Assembly (NCBI RefSeq): GCF_001522865.1
Contig: NZ_LOWB01000104.1
Location: 62,001-126,000, forward strand
DNA: 64,000 bases
From: Burkholderia sp. TSV86
Lineage (GTDB): Bacteria > Pseudomonadota > Gammaproteobacteria > Burkholderiales > Burkholderiaceae
Reading direction: 5' to 3'
Position numbers and translations under genes: made by a program. This document shows positions 15,089 to 23,031 of the stretch, one piece after another; positions within the stretch are counted from its first letter, which is position 1; every line of letters begins with the position of its first letter. The notes under the pieces are model-generated. The model saw only the letters and a list, made by a program, of their open reading frames with translations, was not told the DNA's origin and did not search any database.

Positions 15089-15619
15089 CTAACGCCGGCT
15101 GTAAGTTTCGCGGATGCGTTTTGACTTCGATAGATAGATCAGCCATAGCCCCGACCACACGCAGGATGCGCCAATCGCTGCAACGGAGCGAGAAGTGAAC
15201 TCTAATGTTTGAGCTAGTTGCGGGTATTCAGTGCGGGTAAGGAAACAAGTTAAGGCCAGTGCAATCGGTGGTAGCGCGCACGCAAATAGCTTTGCAAAGA
15301 GAACGCTGAACGGCCGTTGATGGAGCCAAAGGAGAAACCCGGCGGCTACACCCGCGGCAAGTACGCTTGATTGGATGCCCCATAGCACTGGTTTAAACGC
15401 CACCCACACCGGGTCGGTACGCAGCACTGGGTTTGCTTCTTCGAGTAGAGCATTTGACATTAGCAACCCGGTGGTTACAAGAAGGGGTTGAACCGTGATC
15501 AGTACGATGATGAGCAACATTAGCCCGCCCCCGATTCCGGTTTCGTATTCGTCTCCCATTTGTGTTGCCTCAATGCCCGCCAGCGAGCTTGGTACGGGGC
15601 GCAGCTTGTCAGGCGACAT
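15089..15619 (-). CDS. DUF2569-like four-helix membrane protein
   Basis: 176 aa from ATG 15619. Residues about 28-52, 65-90, 100-120 and 137-160 are hydrophobic, giving four likely membrane segments. The GIGGGLMLLII opening and the C-terminal LIYLSKSKRIRETYSRR match the DUF2569 pattern (small integral membrane proteins of unknown function). Third gene downstream of cI, ahead of the shared terminator, so expected to be expressed in the lysogen. Possible superinfection-exclusion or host-modifying gene (inference). Confidence 0.65.
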   Translation of the reverse strand: MSPDKLRPVPSSLAGIEATQMGDEYETGIGGGLMLLIIVLITVQPLLVTTGLLMSNALLEEANPVLRTDPVWVAFKPVLWGIQSSVLAAGVAAGFLLWLHQRPFSVLFAKLFACALPPIALALTCFLTRTEYPQLAQTLEFTSRSVAAIGASCVWSGLWLIYLSKSKRIRETYSRR

Positions 15620-15941
15620 GCTTAGCGAGGAAGTAGGTTGCGGCAACCAGTGCCGTGCCGAAACTGCAGACGAACGTCACGAGCTTCCACGTCTGTGCGT
15701 TGATTTCTTGGTGAAGCGTCGCTTTCACATCCAACAAATCGGCCTTCGTCGCGACGGAATCGAGACGAGTTTCGATTCTCGCGAGCCGGTCGCGAGTCTC
15801 AAGGTTGGCTGCTTCGAGCGCTGAAATTCGGGTTTCCATACCGCTATCATCGCCTCCACCACCCCCGCCGTCAAATGCGGGAAGCGGGGGCTCTCTGTAG
15901 TTCTTTGCCCATTGTTCGAGTTGATGGATTTCAGCCGCCAT
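15609..15941 (-). CDS. Coiled-coil protein with C-terminal membrane anchor (110 aa)
   Basis: Gly-rich linker near residues 24-33, a coiled coil (RISALEAANLETRDRLARIE...), then one hydrophobic segment TFVCSFGTALVAATYFLA at the C-terminus. The architecture is like XhlA-type or small tail-anchored phage proteins. It overlaps the genes on both sides by about 11 nt, so it is coupled to cI transcription. Function unknown; its pairing with a DUF2569-like protein suggests a membrane complex (inference). Confidence 0.6.
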   Translation of the reverse strand: MAAEIHQLEQWAKNYREPPLPAFDGGGGGGDDSGMETRISALEAANLETRDRLARIETRLDSVATKADLLDVKATLHQEINAQTWKLVTFVCSFGTALVAATYFLAKHVA

Positions 15942-16161
15942 TTGGGCCCGCCTCGATTCGAGCCGTAGCTTGGCTCATGATATTCGTCAAATTTGCAACA
16001 AGCGAAAGAAAAGCGGGGTCGGGCATGCTATTTGGCGAAGACATTGTTGCTCGCTGGATTGCTTGCTGAAGTTGCTCTTTGATTTCACGCGTCATCCTGT
16101 TGTATTCGATTATTTCGAATCGCAGGCGGTTAATTAACTCGCTGTTTTCCGGCGTTGTCAT
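15931..16161 (-). CDS. Small helical protein downstream of cI (76 aa)
   Basis: MTTPENSELINRLRFEIIEYN..., helical and amphipathic with no membrane segment. Start ATG 16161 has CGGAG 8 nt upstream; a frame start nearer the cI stop lacks a ribosome site. First gene after the repressor in the lysogenic transcript. Function unknown. Confidence 0.6.
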   Translation of the reverse strand: MTTPENSELINRLRFEIIEYNRMTREIKEQLQQAIQRATMSSPNSMPDPAFLSLVANLTNIMSQATARIEAGPNGG

Positions 16162-16184
16162 AGCATCTCCGTTAAGTAGAGCGA

Positions 16185-16880
16185 TCAATTGCCGCCCGCG
16201 AGCCCGGAGCCTGAACGGTACATGACTTCGCCGGCTATCTGCAGCCCCCCAAGCTGGTCTGCGGTGACTACCCGATCGGGAAACTCAGGATTGTAGGAAT
16301 GCAGCCGAAGCGCACCCTCGGGTTCCTTGAATATCTGTTTCACGAGGGGTTCGTCTTCAAAATACACGGCGTAGACCCGCCCGTCCCGCACGTGTGTGCG
16401 CGTCGTGCAAATCATCATCATGTCCCGATTGAAGAGGTAGGGCTCCATGCTGCGGCCGTGCACTTGCACCAGCTTGCAGTCCTGAGGCTTCACGCCCAAG
16501 GCTTTGAAGAAGCCAACGTCAAACGGTAATTGCTTTTTCTCTCGCACTTCCCACTGAATCAATCCAGTCCCCGCACTGAACTTGTAATCGTACTTGTCCA
16601 GCCAGACGCGATCGTCATCTGGCGGCAGATCTTCCGGGTGCTCCCACACCAGGACATTCCCCTTGTCTTCGGGGAGTTGAAGGGTACCCGGCAGCGATTC
16701 GAAAGGCGTGTCAAGGTAGCCTTCGCCCATTTCGTAGTCGCGCTCAAGTCTTCGCGCAGCGCGCTCCCCAAACGACCCACCGCCCAGGAGTTGCGAAAAA
16801 TAGCTTTTTTCCTTGGATGGAATGGGGTGCGTCTCGGTCCATTCACGCAGACGCGCGCGGCGAATTTCTTGAATTTTCAT
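16185..16880 (-). CDS. cI: CI-like repressor, LexA/S24 peptidase fold
   Basis: 231 aa. The N-terminal ~55 residues form a compact DNA-binding domain; the C-terminal part is an S24 domain with autocleavage site A103-G104 (FSAGTG), nucleophile S144 (HGRSMEPYL) and general base K181 (LVKQIF). It should hold the prophage silent and be inactivated by RecA-stimulated self-cleavage after DNA damage. Transcribed divergently from cro; operators overlap both promoters. Only about 8 nt separate a -10-like TAGAAT-based start from the ATG, so the mRNA may be nearly leaderless. Confidence 0.9.
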   Translation of the reverse strand: MKIQEIRRARLREWTETHPIPSKEKSYFSQLLGGGSFGERAARRLERDYEMGEGYLDTPFESLPGTLQLPEDKGNVLVWEHPEDLPPDDDRVWLDKYDYKFSAGTGLIQWEVREKKQLPFDVGFFKALGVKPQDCKLVQVHGRSMEPYLFNRDMMMICTTRTHVRDGRVYAVYFEDEPLVKQIFKEPEGALRLHSYNPEFPDRVVTADQLGGLQIAGEVMYRSGSGLAGGN

Positions 16881-16887
16881 ACAGGAA

Positions 16888-16944
16888 GTTTAGATAATTC
16901 TAAATTAGTGTTCACTTGACCGAAGGTTTAGCTATAACTAAACT
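16888..16944 (+). promoter_or_regulatory. Right operator/promoter region (PR, and divergent cI promoter)
   Basis: Two sites, GTTTAG-ATAATT-CTAAAT (16888-16905) and the perfect inverted repeat GTTTAG-CTATAA-CTAAAC (16926-16943), lie between cI and cro. Rightward promoter candidates are TTCACT-16-TATAAC (16911-16938) or TTGACC-17-TAAACT (16916-16944). A leftward -10 TAGAAT lies at 16902-16897 with a poor -35, as usual for an activated maintenance promoter. Confidence 0.75.
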
Positions 16945-16951
16945 GCCGTGC

Positions 16952-17194
16952 ATGGACCTGAAAAAATTCATCCGGACAAGCGAGCGAGGGACGGCTACGA
17001 AACTGGCTGGCGCCCTTGGTGTGTCTGTGTCCTACCTATCGCAGATGGCCGCCGGCCACTGCCCGATCTCCGAAAAGCGGTGTGTGCTCATCGAGTGCGT
17101 TACAAAGGGGGTTGTTTCGCGTCGCGATTTGCGTCCGGACGACTGGCACTTGATCTGGCCCGAACTTGTTGCTGATTTGGAGATTGCACGATGA
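16952..17194 (+). CDS. cro: Cro/YdaS-family DNA-binding protein
   Basis: 80 aa: MDLKKFIRTSERGTATKLAG, then GVSVSYLSQMAAG (helix-turn-helix) and the family ending DLRPDDWHLIWPEL. YdaS/Cro-like proteins repress the maintenance promoter at lytic entry. ATG 16952 fits the family N-terminus. There is no Shine-Dalgarno site and the ATG is only 8-14 nt from the predicted -10, so translation may be leaderless. The stop overlaps the next ATG. Confidence 0.82.
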   Translation: MDLKKFIRTSERGTATKLAGALGVSVSYLSQMAAGHCPISEKRCVLIECVTKGVVSRRDLRPDDWHLIWPELVADLEIAR

Positions 17195-17502
17195 GTGAAG
17201 TATCCAAGGCAGCAGCAGATAGGTCACGCAAGGCGTATTCCATGGTCTTGCAACGCTTGCAAGAGCCCGGCATTCAGGCCGCGCTCGCGGTTGCGCAGGG
17301 GGTGTCGGAATCGACAGTGAGCCGAACCAAAACCGACAAGCTCGAAGACGCGATCGCGATGATTACGCACTTGGGATTCAAGATTGTCCCGGAGAGCAAA
17401 GTGTGCGTGGACCGAGCGATGTATGAGGCGATGGCAACGATCGCGGGCCGCGCGATGTCCGACGACTCGACTGCGCGGCGGCTCGTGTGGGAAGAGGATT
17501 GA
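17191..17502 (+). CDS. cII: CII-like transcriptional activator
   Basis: 103 aa with a helix-turn-helix of the phage CII family (ALAVAQGVSESTVSRTKTDKL) followed by EDAIAMITHLGFKIVP. CII proteins activate repressor and integrase promoters to favour lysogeny. Position directly after cro in an ATGA overlap matches the lambdoid order cro-cII-replication. Assigned by pattern and context. Confidence 0.7.
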   Translation: MSEVSKAAADRSRKAYSMVLQRLQEPGIQAALAVAQGVSESTVSRTKTDKLEDAIAMITHLGFKIVPESKVCVDRAMYEAMATIAGRAMSDDSTARRLVWEED

Positions 17503-17521
17503 TCGGTGGCCGCCTATTACA

Positions 17522-20083
17522 ATGGAAATGAAGAATAAAACACTCGCTGCTGCGCTCACGCCGATCGTTTCTCGCGTCGTCACTTCACACTGTTGGGTCA
17601 AGCGCGACGGCGCGCCTTCCCATATTTGCCGCCCCCTTACTGAAGACAAACTCGCGCACCACGTCAACGGTGGGCCCGCCTACGGTGTGGCGCAGATTGC
17701 CCCCGGCGAGTCGACAACGCGTGTTGCATTGCTCGATCTTGACTCGCACAAAGGTGAGACGCCGTGGCCGGACATGCAGGCCGCCGCGCTTCGCATCATG
17801 GCGCAGCTTGAGGCAAAAGGTTTGCGCCCGATCCCGTTCCGCTCATCCGGTGGTGCGGGGCTGCACATTTATTTGTTGTGGGATGAACCGCAAGATGCCT
17901 ATAGCGTTCGCGCTGCGCTGCGCGCAACTTTGGCCGCGTGCGGATTGCGCGACGGTACGAAGGGGCTCGCGGCGGGTCAAGTCGAGGTGTTCCCAAAGCA
18001 GAACAGCGTACCGTCCGACGGCTTTGGCAACATGTTTGTCCTGCCGCTTGCCGGTGCGTCAGTGCCGCTCGACCCGTTCGAACTCGACGACATGCCGAAG
18101 GGGTATGCCGCCGAAATGGACTGGCTGATTAGCGAGAGGGTGCCGCGCGCCGCACGTGAGGAAATCGTTTTGCCTAGCGCGGTCGACGTGCCAGTCGAAC
18201 TCGGCATCTTGAAATCAGCGCTCGACATGATTCCTAACAGCGGCTCAGACGAGCTTGACTACGAGGCGTGGCGCGACGTTGTGTTCGGCATTCACCATGC
18301 GACGTGCGGCTCGGATGACGGCCTTGCGCTTGCGCACGAACTCTCGGCTCGGTCAAGCAAGTACAACCCGCGGTTTCTCGATGAGCGAGTTTGGCCGCAC
18401 ATCGGGAAGACGTCACCTGACGAGCGCGCGCCGATTACCGGCCGCACGGTGTTGCATCACGCACGTACGCACGGTTGGTTAGAGCCGATCGCAGACGATT
18501 TCGATGTGCTTGCGCGCGCCGAAGCTGCCGCCGTTGGAGCACCAGCACGTACCGAACCTAACGCGGTCGAGGCACGCGACACTCCGGAAGAGCCGCCAGT
18601 GCTGTTTTTTGAATCCGATCCACCAGCCAAGCCGCCGCGCGCCTCGAAAAAGGGCGGCGGGGACGGCAAACCATCGAAGGGGTATCGCGCTCGTACAGAG
18701 TTCGGTAACGCCGAGCGTATGCTCGATCGCTACGGCGCCGGCTTGATGTACGTCCCCGAACTCGAAGCGTGGTTCATATGGACGGGCGTCTACTGGCGTC
18801 GTGCCGTACAGGTTGAGCTTGAAAATCTGGCGAAAGAGACGATCCGCGCATTGCCCGATGAAGTCGACGGGTTGCAGAGCGACGAAGAGCGTATCGAGTT
18901 TTTCAAATTCTGCGCCGCTTGCCAGAAAGCCGCGATGGTGTCGAACATGATTCGGCTCGCGGCGTCCGATCCGCGCGTCGTCGTGCCCGTTGACGAACTC
19001 GACAAGCACGCACACCTGCTCGGCGTTGCCAATGGCGCTGTCGATCTGCACACGGGCGTGTTGTTGCCGCCGAACAAGGAACACCGGATCACGGTCGTTA
19101 CACCAATTGAGTATGACCCCGCTGCTAGCGCGCCGCTGTTCGAACAGACGGTTAGCGAAGTGTTTTTCGATAACACCGAACAGATCGAGTTTTTCCAGCG
19201 CCTTGTTGGGTATGCATTGCTCGGGCAGCCAAAGGAGGACGTGCTCGTTATCCCCTTTGGGTCGGGTTCCAACGGCAAATCGACGGTGCTCGGCGCAATT
19301 CGCAGCGCTTTTGGGGGCTATGCCAAGTCAGCGAGCGCCGAAACGTTTCTCTCGTCCGGCGCGGGAGCGGGTAACGCCGGCGGGCAGGCACGCGAGGATC
19401 TGTTACGCCTGCGCGGCGCGCGGTTCGTCTACGTTGGCGAGCCGGACGAAGGAAGCGAGCTGCGCGAGGGGCTGGTGAAGAGTATGACCGGCGGCGACCC
19501 GATCCCGGCGCGCGGTATGTGGGCCAAGACGACAGTCGAGATTACTCCGACCTGGGTTGCTTTCATGCCGACCAACCATCGCCCGATCGTGAAGGGTGAC
19601 GATCATGCGATCTGGCGGCGTCTGATGCTGGTGCCGTTCACACGGAACTTCGATACCGATCAGGACGTGAAGAAGGACACGAGCCGCGCTGAGCGGATCG
19701 CCGCTGAGTTGCCCGGCGTGCTCGCTTGGTGCGTGCGCGGCGCGCTGGCATACCGCCGACTTGGCCTGAAGCCGACGAAGAGCATCGCCGCAGCGCGTGA
19801 CTCGTACAAGGCGGATATGGATTTGCTGGCTGACTGGATCGAAGAGTGCTGCAACGTTGGGGATTCATACGCCGCTTCGAATGAGGAATTGTGGGTGTCG
19901 TGGAGGCATTTCGCTGAGCGACGCGGAGAACTGCGATTTATTTCAAATTCGCGCGCGCTCGGACGTCGCTTGTCTGCGCGTGGTTTTTTGCAAATTCAGC
20001 ACACGATGGGTGTTCGTGGGCGTGGATTCGCAGGAATTCGCGTCGTTGCCGAGCGGGGGTTTGAAGTTTGCGACTTAGCGTAA
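17522..20083 (+). CDS. Primase-helicase (AEP/TOTE-type primase, PriCT-2, SF3 helicase)
   Basis: 853 aa. N-terminal archaeo-eukaryotic-type primase domain with the metal-binding DLD at 72-74 (ALLDLDSHKG) and SSGGAGLHIYL. A PriCT-2-like segment follows (LKSALDMIPN...YEAWRDVVFGIHHA), then a linker and a C-terminal D5/P4-type SF3 helicase with Walker A GSGSNGKST near residue 580 and a later PTNHRPIVKGDDHAIWRR. Primes and opens the replication fork; it pairs functionally with the leftward polymerase. ATG 17522 or ATG 17528 could start it; no strong ribosome site. Confidence 0.9.
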   Translation: MEMKNKTLAAALTPIVSRVVTSHCWVKRDGAPSHICRPLTEDKLAHHVNGGPAYGVAQIAPGESTTRVALLDLDSHKGETPWPDMQAAALRIMAQLEAKGLRPIPFRSSGGAGLHIYLLWDEPQDAYSVRAALRATLAACGLRDGTKGLAAGQVEVFPKQNSVPSDGFGNMFVLPLAGASVPLDPFELDDMPKGYAAEMDWLISERVPRAAREEIVLPSAVDVPVELGILKSALDMIPNSGSDELDYEAWRDVVFGIHHATCGSDDGLALAHELSARSSKYNPRFLDERVWPHIGKTSPDERAPITGRTVLHHARTHGWLEPIADDFDVLARAEAAAVGAPARTEPNAVEARDTPEEPPVLFFESDPPAKPPRASKKGGGDGKPSKGYRARTEFGNAERMLDRYGAGLMYVPELEAWFIWTGVYWRRAVQVELENLAKETIRALPDEVDGLQSDEERIEFFKFCAACQKAAMVSNMIRLAASDPRVVVPVDELDKHAHLLGVANGAVDLHTGVLLPPNKEHRITVVTPIEYDPAASAPLFEQTVSEVFFDNTEQIEFFQRLVGYALLGQPKEDVLVIPFGSGSNGKSTVLGAIRSAFGGYAKSASAETFLSSGAGAGNAGGQAREDLLRLRGARFVYVGEPDEGSELREGLVKSMTGGDPIPARGMWAKTTVEITPTWVAFMPTNHRPIVKGDDHAIWRRLMLVPFTRNFDTDQDVKKDTSRAERIAAELPGVLAWCVRGALAYRRLGLKPTKSIAAARDSYKADMDLLADWIEECCNVGDSYAASNEELWVSWRHFAERRGELRFISNSRALGRRLSARGFLQIQHTMGVRGRGFAGIRVVAERGFEVCDLA

Positions 20084-20129
20084 GCGAGCGCGCTAAAAAT
20101 CGCGCGTTTGCTTCGAACATGGGGTTGGG

Positions 20130-20238
20130 TTGTACCGTTTTGTACCGTTATTTTGTTGTTTTTGGCTATCTTTTCTCGCCTATATAGACTGAGAAAAGAT
20201 AACCAAAAACACGATGAAAACGGTACAAAACGGTACAA
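20130..20238. repeat. 109-bp imperfect palindrome with iterons (putative origin)
   Basis: Outer arms 20130-20149 and 20219-20238 are perfect 20-bp inverses, each made of two tandem decamers (TTGTACCGTT x2; AACGGTACAA x2). Inner arms 20159-20177 and 20191-20209 match at 18 of 19 positions about the same centre; the 13-bp loop contains TATATAG. AT-rich and directly downstream of the primase-helicase gene. An origin bound by that protein, or a late control region, is the likely role (inference). Confidence 0.8.
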
Positions 20239-20246
20239 CGAAGAAC

Positions 20247-20284
20247 CTGTAAAAATTTACAGATTAGGAATGCAAAATTTTGCA
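20247..20284. repeat. Two further palindromes upstream of the late operon
   Basis: CTGTAAA-AA-TTTACAG (20247-20262) and the perfect 14-bp TGCAAAATTTTGCA (20271-20284). With the 109-bp palindrome they make a dense AT-rich block ending just before the ribosome site of the first late gene. Confidence 0.7.
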
Positions 20285-20304
20285 AGTTTGAAGGAGGGTA
20301 GTCT

Positions 20305-20574
20305 ATGACGCCTATCGAATTTGACTGGCGCGAAATTCTTTTCGACTTGCGCCGTCTCGGGCTGATGCCGACTCAGGTGTCGCGCGAACTGCGCGGGGCG
20401 ATCAGCGAACGCCAACTGCGGGATTACGCCGAACAGGTGAGCGCACCGTCACACTGGCGCGGTGAGTTGATTCTCGATTTTTGGTGCCGGCGAACGGGCC
20501 GCGGGCGTGACGACGCGCCGCGCCGCGCAACGATGCTGCGGACCATGCCGAGCGCGCGGACGGTGCAGGTATGA
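20305..20574 (+). CDS. First gene of the late block, possible DNA-binding protein (89 aa)
   Basis: Strong ribosome site AAGGAGGG 7 nt before ATG. MTPIEFDWREILFDLRRLGLM, then TQVSRELRGAISERQLRDYAE looks like a helix-turn-helix, the usual look of small phage regulators that precede terminase genes. It overlaps terS (ATGA). Could control late transcription or assist packaging; unproven. Confidence 0.6.
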   Translation: MTPIEFDWREILFDLRRLGLMPTQVSRELRGAISERQLRDYAEQVSAPSHWRGELILDFWCRRTGRGRDDAPRRATMLRTMPSARTVQV

Positions 20575-21293
20575 GCAAGCTGACTGCAAAGCAACAGCGA
20601 TTCATCGACGAATATCTCGTCGACTTGAACGCGTCGGCCGCTGCGCGGCGCGCCGGGTACAGCGTGAAGGCCGCGGGTCAGATCGGTGATGAGAACCTCA
20701 AGAAACCGCAAATCGCCGCCGCTATCGATGCGGCGATGAAAGCACGCGGCGAGCGCACGCGCATGACCGCGGATCAGGTGCTCAAACTGGCCGAGTCGAT
20801 GCTGTTGGCCGACGTGAATCAGCTGATCTCGTACCAGCATCGCTGTTGTCGCCATTGCTGGGGTGTCGGGCACGCGTATCAGTGGAAGAACGAGCGCGAG
20901 CTTATGACCGCCGTCAATGGGCATTCGCGCGCTCTCGCGGCAGCGAAGAAGGCCAAGGTGCCGCCGGACGCGTGGCCCGCGCCGCCGGATGAGTCGGGCG
21001 GTTTCGGCTTCGATCCGCGCCGCGATCCGCACCCCACGTGCCCCGAGTGCTTCGGCGAGGGCGTCCAACACGAAGTGATCGCGGACACGCGTAAGCTGCC
21101 GCCCGCCGTGCGTGCGCTTTACACCGGCCTGAAACGGACAAAGGAAGGGTTCGAGATCAAGACTCAGTCGAAGGACCGCGTGCTCGAACTGATGTTCCGG
21201 CATCACGGTCTGCTGAACGACAAGCTCGAACTGACGAAGCCGCGCGTGCGCGTGAAGGATCTGACCGGCCGCAAGAAAGGGGATCAGCAATGA
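20571..21293 (+). CDS. terS: Terminase small subunit
   Basis: 240 aa. The N-terminus LTAKQQRFIDEYLVDLNASA with AARRAGYSVKAAGQIG is the classic terminase_2 helix-turn-helix that recognises the packaging site. The middle carries CCRHCWGVGH and CPECFGEG, a zinc-binding pattern seen in some podovirus small terminases. Works with TerL to start DNA packaging. Overlaps the genes on both sides by 4 nt. Confidence 0.87.
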   Translation: MSKLTAKQQRFIDEYLVDLNASAAARRAGYSVKAAGQIGDENLKKPQIAAAIDAAMKARGERTRMTADQVLKLAESMLLADVNQLISYQHRCCRHCWGVGHAYQWKNERELMTAVNGHSRALAAAKKAKVPPDAWPAPPDESGGFGFDPRRDPHPTCPECFGEGVQHEVIADTRKLPPAVRALYTGLKRTKEGFEIKTQSKDRVLELMFRHHGLLNDKLELTKPRVRVKDLTGRKKGDQQ

Positions 21294-21550
21294 AGTTGAA
21301 TGTGCTCGCGCGCGGCGTCCGGCCGCGATTGAAAGTGTCAGCCTTTGAGCGCAAGGGCGGCAAGTTGAAGCGCCGCCAGCGCTCGTCGTTTCGGCAACGT
21401 CAGCAGGAGCGCACGATCGAACGGCAGCTTCGCGAGATGCTCGAGATCGAGCAGAACGTGCGTGATAGCGAAAAGCGGTCATCGTTTATTGGAGATGTTC
21501 CTGCGACGTTTATGGGGCTCGCCAATCGCTTCTTCCACAATGCGCCATGA
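21290..21550 (+). CDS. Basic hypothetical protein between terminase genes (86 aa)
   Basis: Very basic, helical (RRQRSSFRQRQQERTIERQLRE) with a hydrophobic C-terminal tail. Coupled at both ends to terS and terL by 4-nt overlaps. Its place in the packaging cluster suggests a DNA- or terminase-associated role; no family recognised. Confidence 0.65.
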   Translation: MKLNVLARGVRPRLKVSAFERKGGKLKRRQRSSFRQRQQERTIERQLREMLEIEQNVRDSEKRSSFIGDVPATFMGLANRFFHNAP

Positions 21551-22968
21551 GCGAAATCGAATTCCACTACAAGCCGCAGGGCGAGACGCTCGAACGCTAC
21601 ATCCTCTCGCGCGCGCCGCGCTCGTTCATCATGGGTCCGCTCGGCAGCGGTAAGACGAACGCCAGCTGCTGGAAGGCATTCCGCATCATGTGCGAGCAGG
21701 AACCCGATGCCGATGGTGTGCGGCGCTCGCGCGGCGCGGCCGTGCGCAACACGTACCCGGACCTGCTGTCGACGACCGCGAAGGATTGGCTCGATATGTT
21801 CGGCGATCTCGGTCGATGGGTGGGCGGCGGCCTGGAACCACCGACGCACCACCTGTCGTTCGAGCTTGAGGACGGCACAAGCGTCGAAGCCGAAATGGTG
21901 TTCATCGCGCTTGATCGTCCTGAGCACGAGCGCAAGCTGCGCGGCATGCAGCTCACGTTCGCGTGGCTCAATGAAGTGAAGGAACTCGCGAAGCCAATTC
22001 TCGACATGCTCGACCTGCGCGTCGGCCGCTACCCGAAGGACGTGCACCCGACTTGGTACGGCGTGTTCGGTGACACCAACGCGCCTGATTCGGACCATTG
22101 GTACTACGTGCTCGCAGAGGAAACGGAGCCTGAGGGTTACGCGTTCTTCCGGCAACCGGGCGGCGTCATCCGCGACGGTGATCGGTGGGTCGTTAATCCG
22201 CTCGCCGAAAATATCGACAACCTGCCGCCCGGATACTACGAGCGCGGCATGCAGGGCAAGAAGTTCGACTGGATCAAGGTGAACCTCGGCAACGAATACG
22301 GATTCGTCGTCGACGGCAAGCCTGTGCATCCGGACTACGCGGACTCGCTGCATTGCAAGCTCTTCGAGCTTGTGAAGTCGCAACCACTCTGGATCGGCAT
22401 GGATTTCGGCCTGACGCCGGCGGCCGTGATCGGGCAGCGCAAACCGATGGGCGGCTGGCGCATCCGGTCGGAAGTTGTCGCGACGAGCATGGGTGCGCGG
22501 AAGTTCGGGATTGAGCTGAAGCGCCATCTTGCCGAGATCTACCCAGGTTTCGAGATTGGCGGCATCTACGGCGACCCGGCTGGCGACCAGCGCTCGCAGG
22601 CGGATGACGAGGACACACCGTTTCGCATCCTTCGTGCCGCCGGCTTCGAGGCGCGACCCGCGCCGACGAACGACACGGCGTTGCGCTACGGCGCCGTCGA
22701 CGAGGCGCTGACGCGGATCATCGACGGCGAGCCGGGCCTGCTCGTACATCCCGATTGCCGCACGCTGCGTAAAGCGCTGTCCGGCGGCTATTGCTTCCGC
22801 CGCATGGCCGTGAGCGGCGAGCGGTACGCGGACAAGGCGGACAAGAACATGTACTCGCACGTGGCCGAGGCCGCGCAATACCTGCTCGTCGGTGCAGGCG
22901 AGCACAAGCACTTGGTGCGTGTGAAGCGCGCGGGCGGCCCGCGCCCCACGCGCGCCATCACCGACTGA
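21547..22968 (+). CDS. terL: Terminase large subunit
   Basis: 473 aa packaging ATPase/nuclease. Walker A GPLGSGKT at residues 30-37, hydrophobic strand plus LTFAWLNEVKEL as Walker B with catalytic E, and a RuvC-like nuclease start WIGMDFGLTPAAVIGQ around residue 280. Threads DNA into the procapsid through the portal encoded downstream. Start ATG 21547 overlaps the preceding stop. Confidence 0.93.
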   Translation: MSEIEFHYKPQGETLERYILSRAPRSFIMGPLGSGKTNASCWKAFRIMCEQEPDADGVRRSRGAAVRNTYPDLLSTTAKDWLDMFGDLGRWVGGGLEPPTHHLSFELEDGTSVEAEMVFIALDRPEHERKLRGMQLTFAWLNEVKELAKPILDMLDLRVGRYPKDVHPTWYGVFGDTNAPDSDHWYYVLAEETEPEGYAFFRQPGGVIRDGDRWVVNPLAENIDNLPPGYYERGMQGKKFDWIKVNLGNEYGFVVDGKPVHPDYADSLHCKLFELVKSQPLWIGMDFGLTPAAVIGQRKPMGGWRIRSEVVATSMGARKFGIELKRHLAEIYPGFEIGGIYGDPAGDQRSQADDEDTPFRILRAAGFEARPAPTNDTALRYGAVDEALTRIIDGEPGLLVHPDCRTLRKALSGGYCFRRMAVSGERYADKADKNMYSHVAEAAQYLLVGAGEHKHLVRVKRAGGPRPTRAITD

Positions 22969-22971
22969 AAG

Positions 22972-23031
22972 ACGGGGGATTCCCCGCCTCGATCCGCATA
23001 GCCTCTCCAGGAACTCCCCGGAGAGGCTATG
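22972..23031 (+). promoter_or_regulatory. Composite element: GGGGGATTCCCC palindrome and start-codon hairpin (copy 1)
   Basis: Just after the terL stop lies ACGGGGGATTCCCCG (22972-22986), then a perfect 12-bp hairpin, CATAGCCTCTCC (22997-23008) with GGAGAGGCTATG (23020-23031). The 3' arm contains both the ribosome site and the ATG of the next gene, so the start would be sequestered. The same layout recurs at 39367-39428. Confidence 0.7.

Noticed and set aside
20084..20110. Hairpin GCGCG-CTAAAAAT-CGCGC after the primase gene as a terminator
   Set aside because: Five-bp stem and only TTTGCTT after it; too weak to call, and late transcription probably reads through.
20108..20308. 66-codon frame with a hydrophobic start running through the palindromes, overlapping the next ATG
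   Set aside because: Its sequence is dictated by the inverted repeat, it has no ribosome site, and the 109-bp palindrome explains the region better; a tiny chance remains that it is translated.
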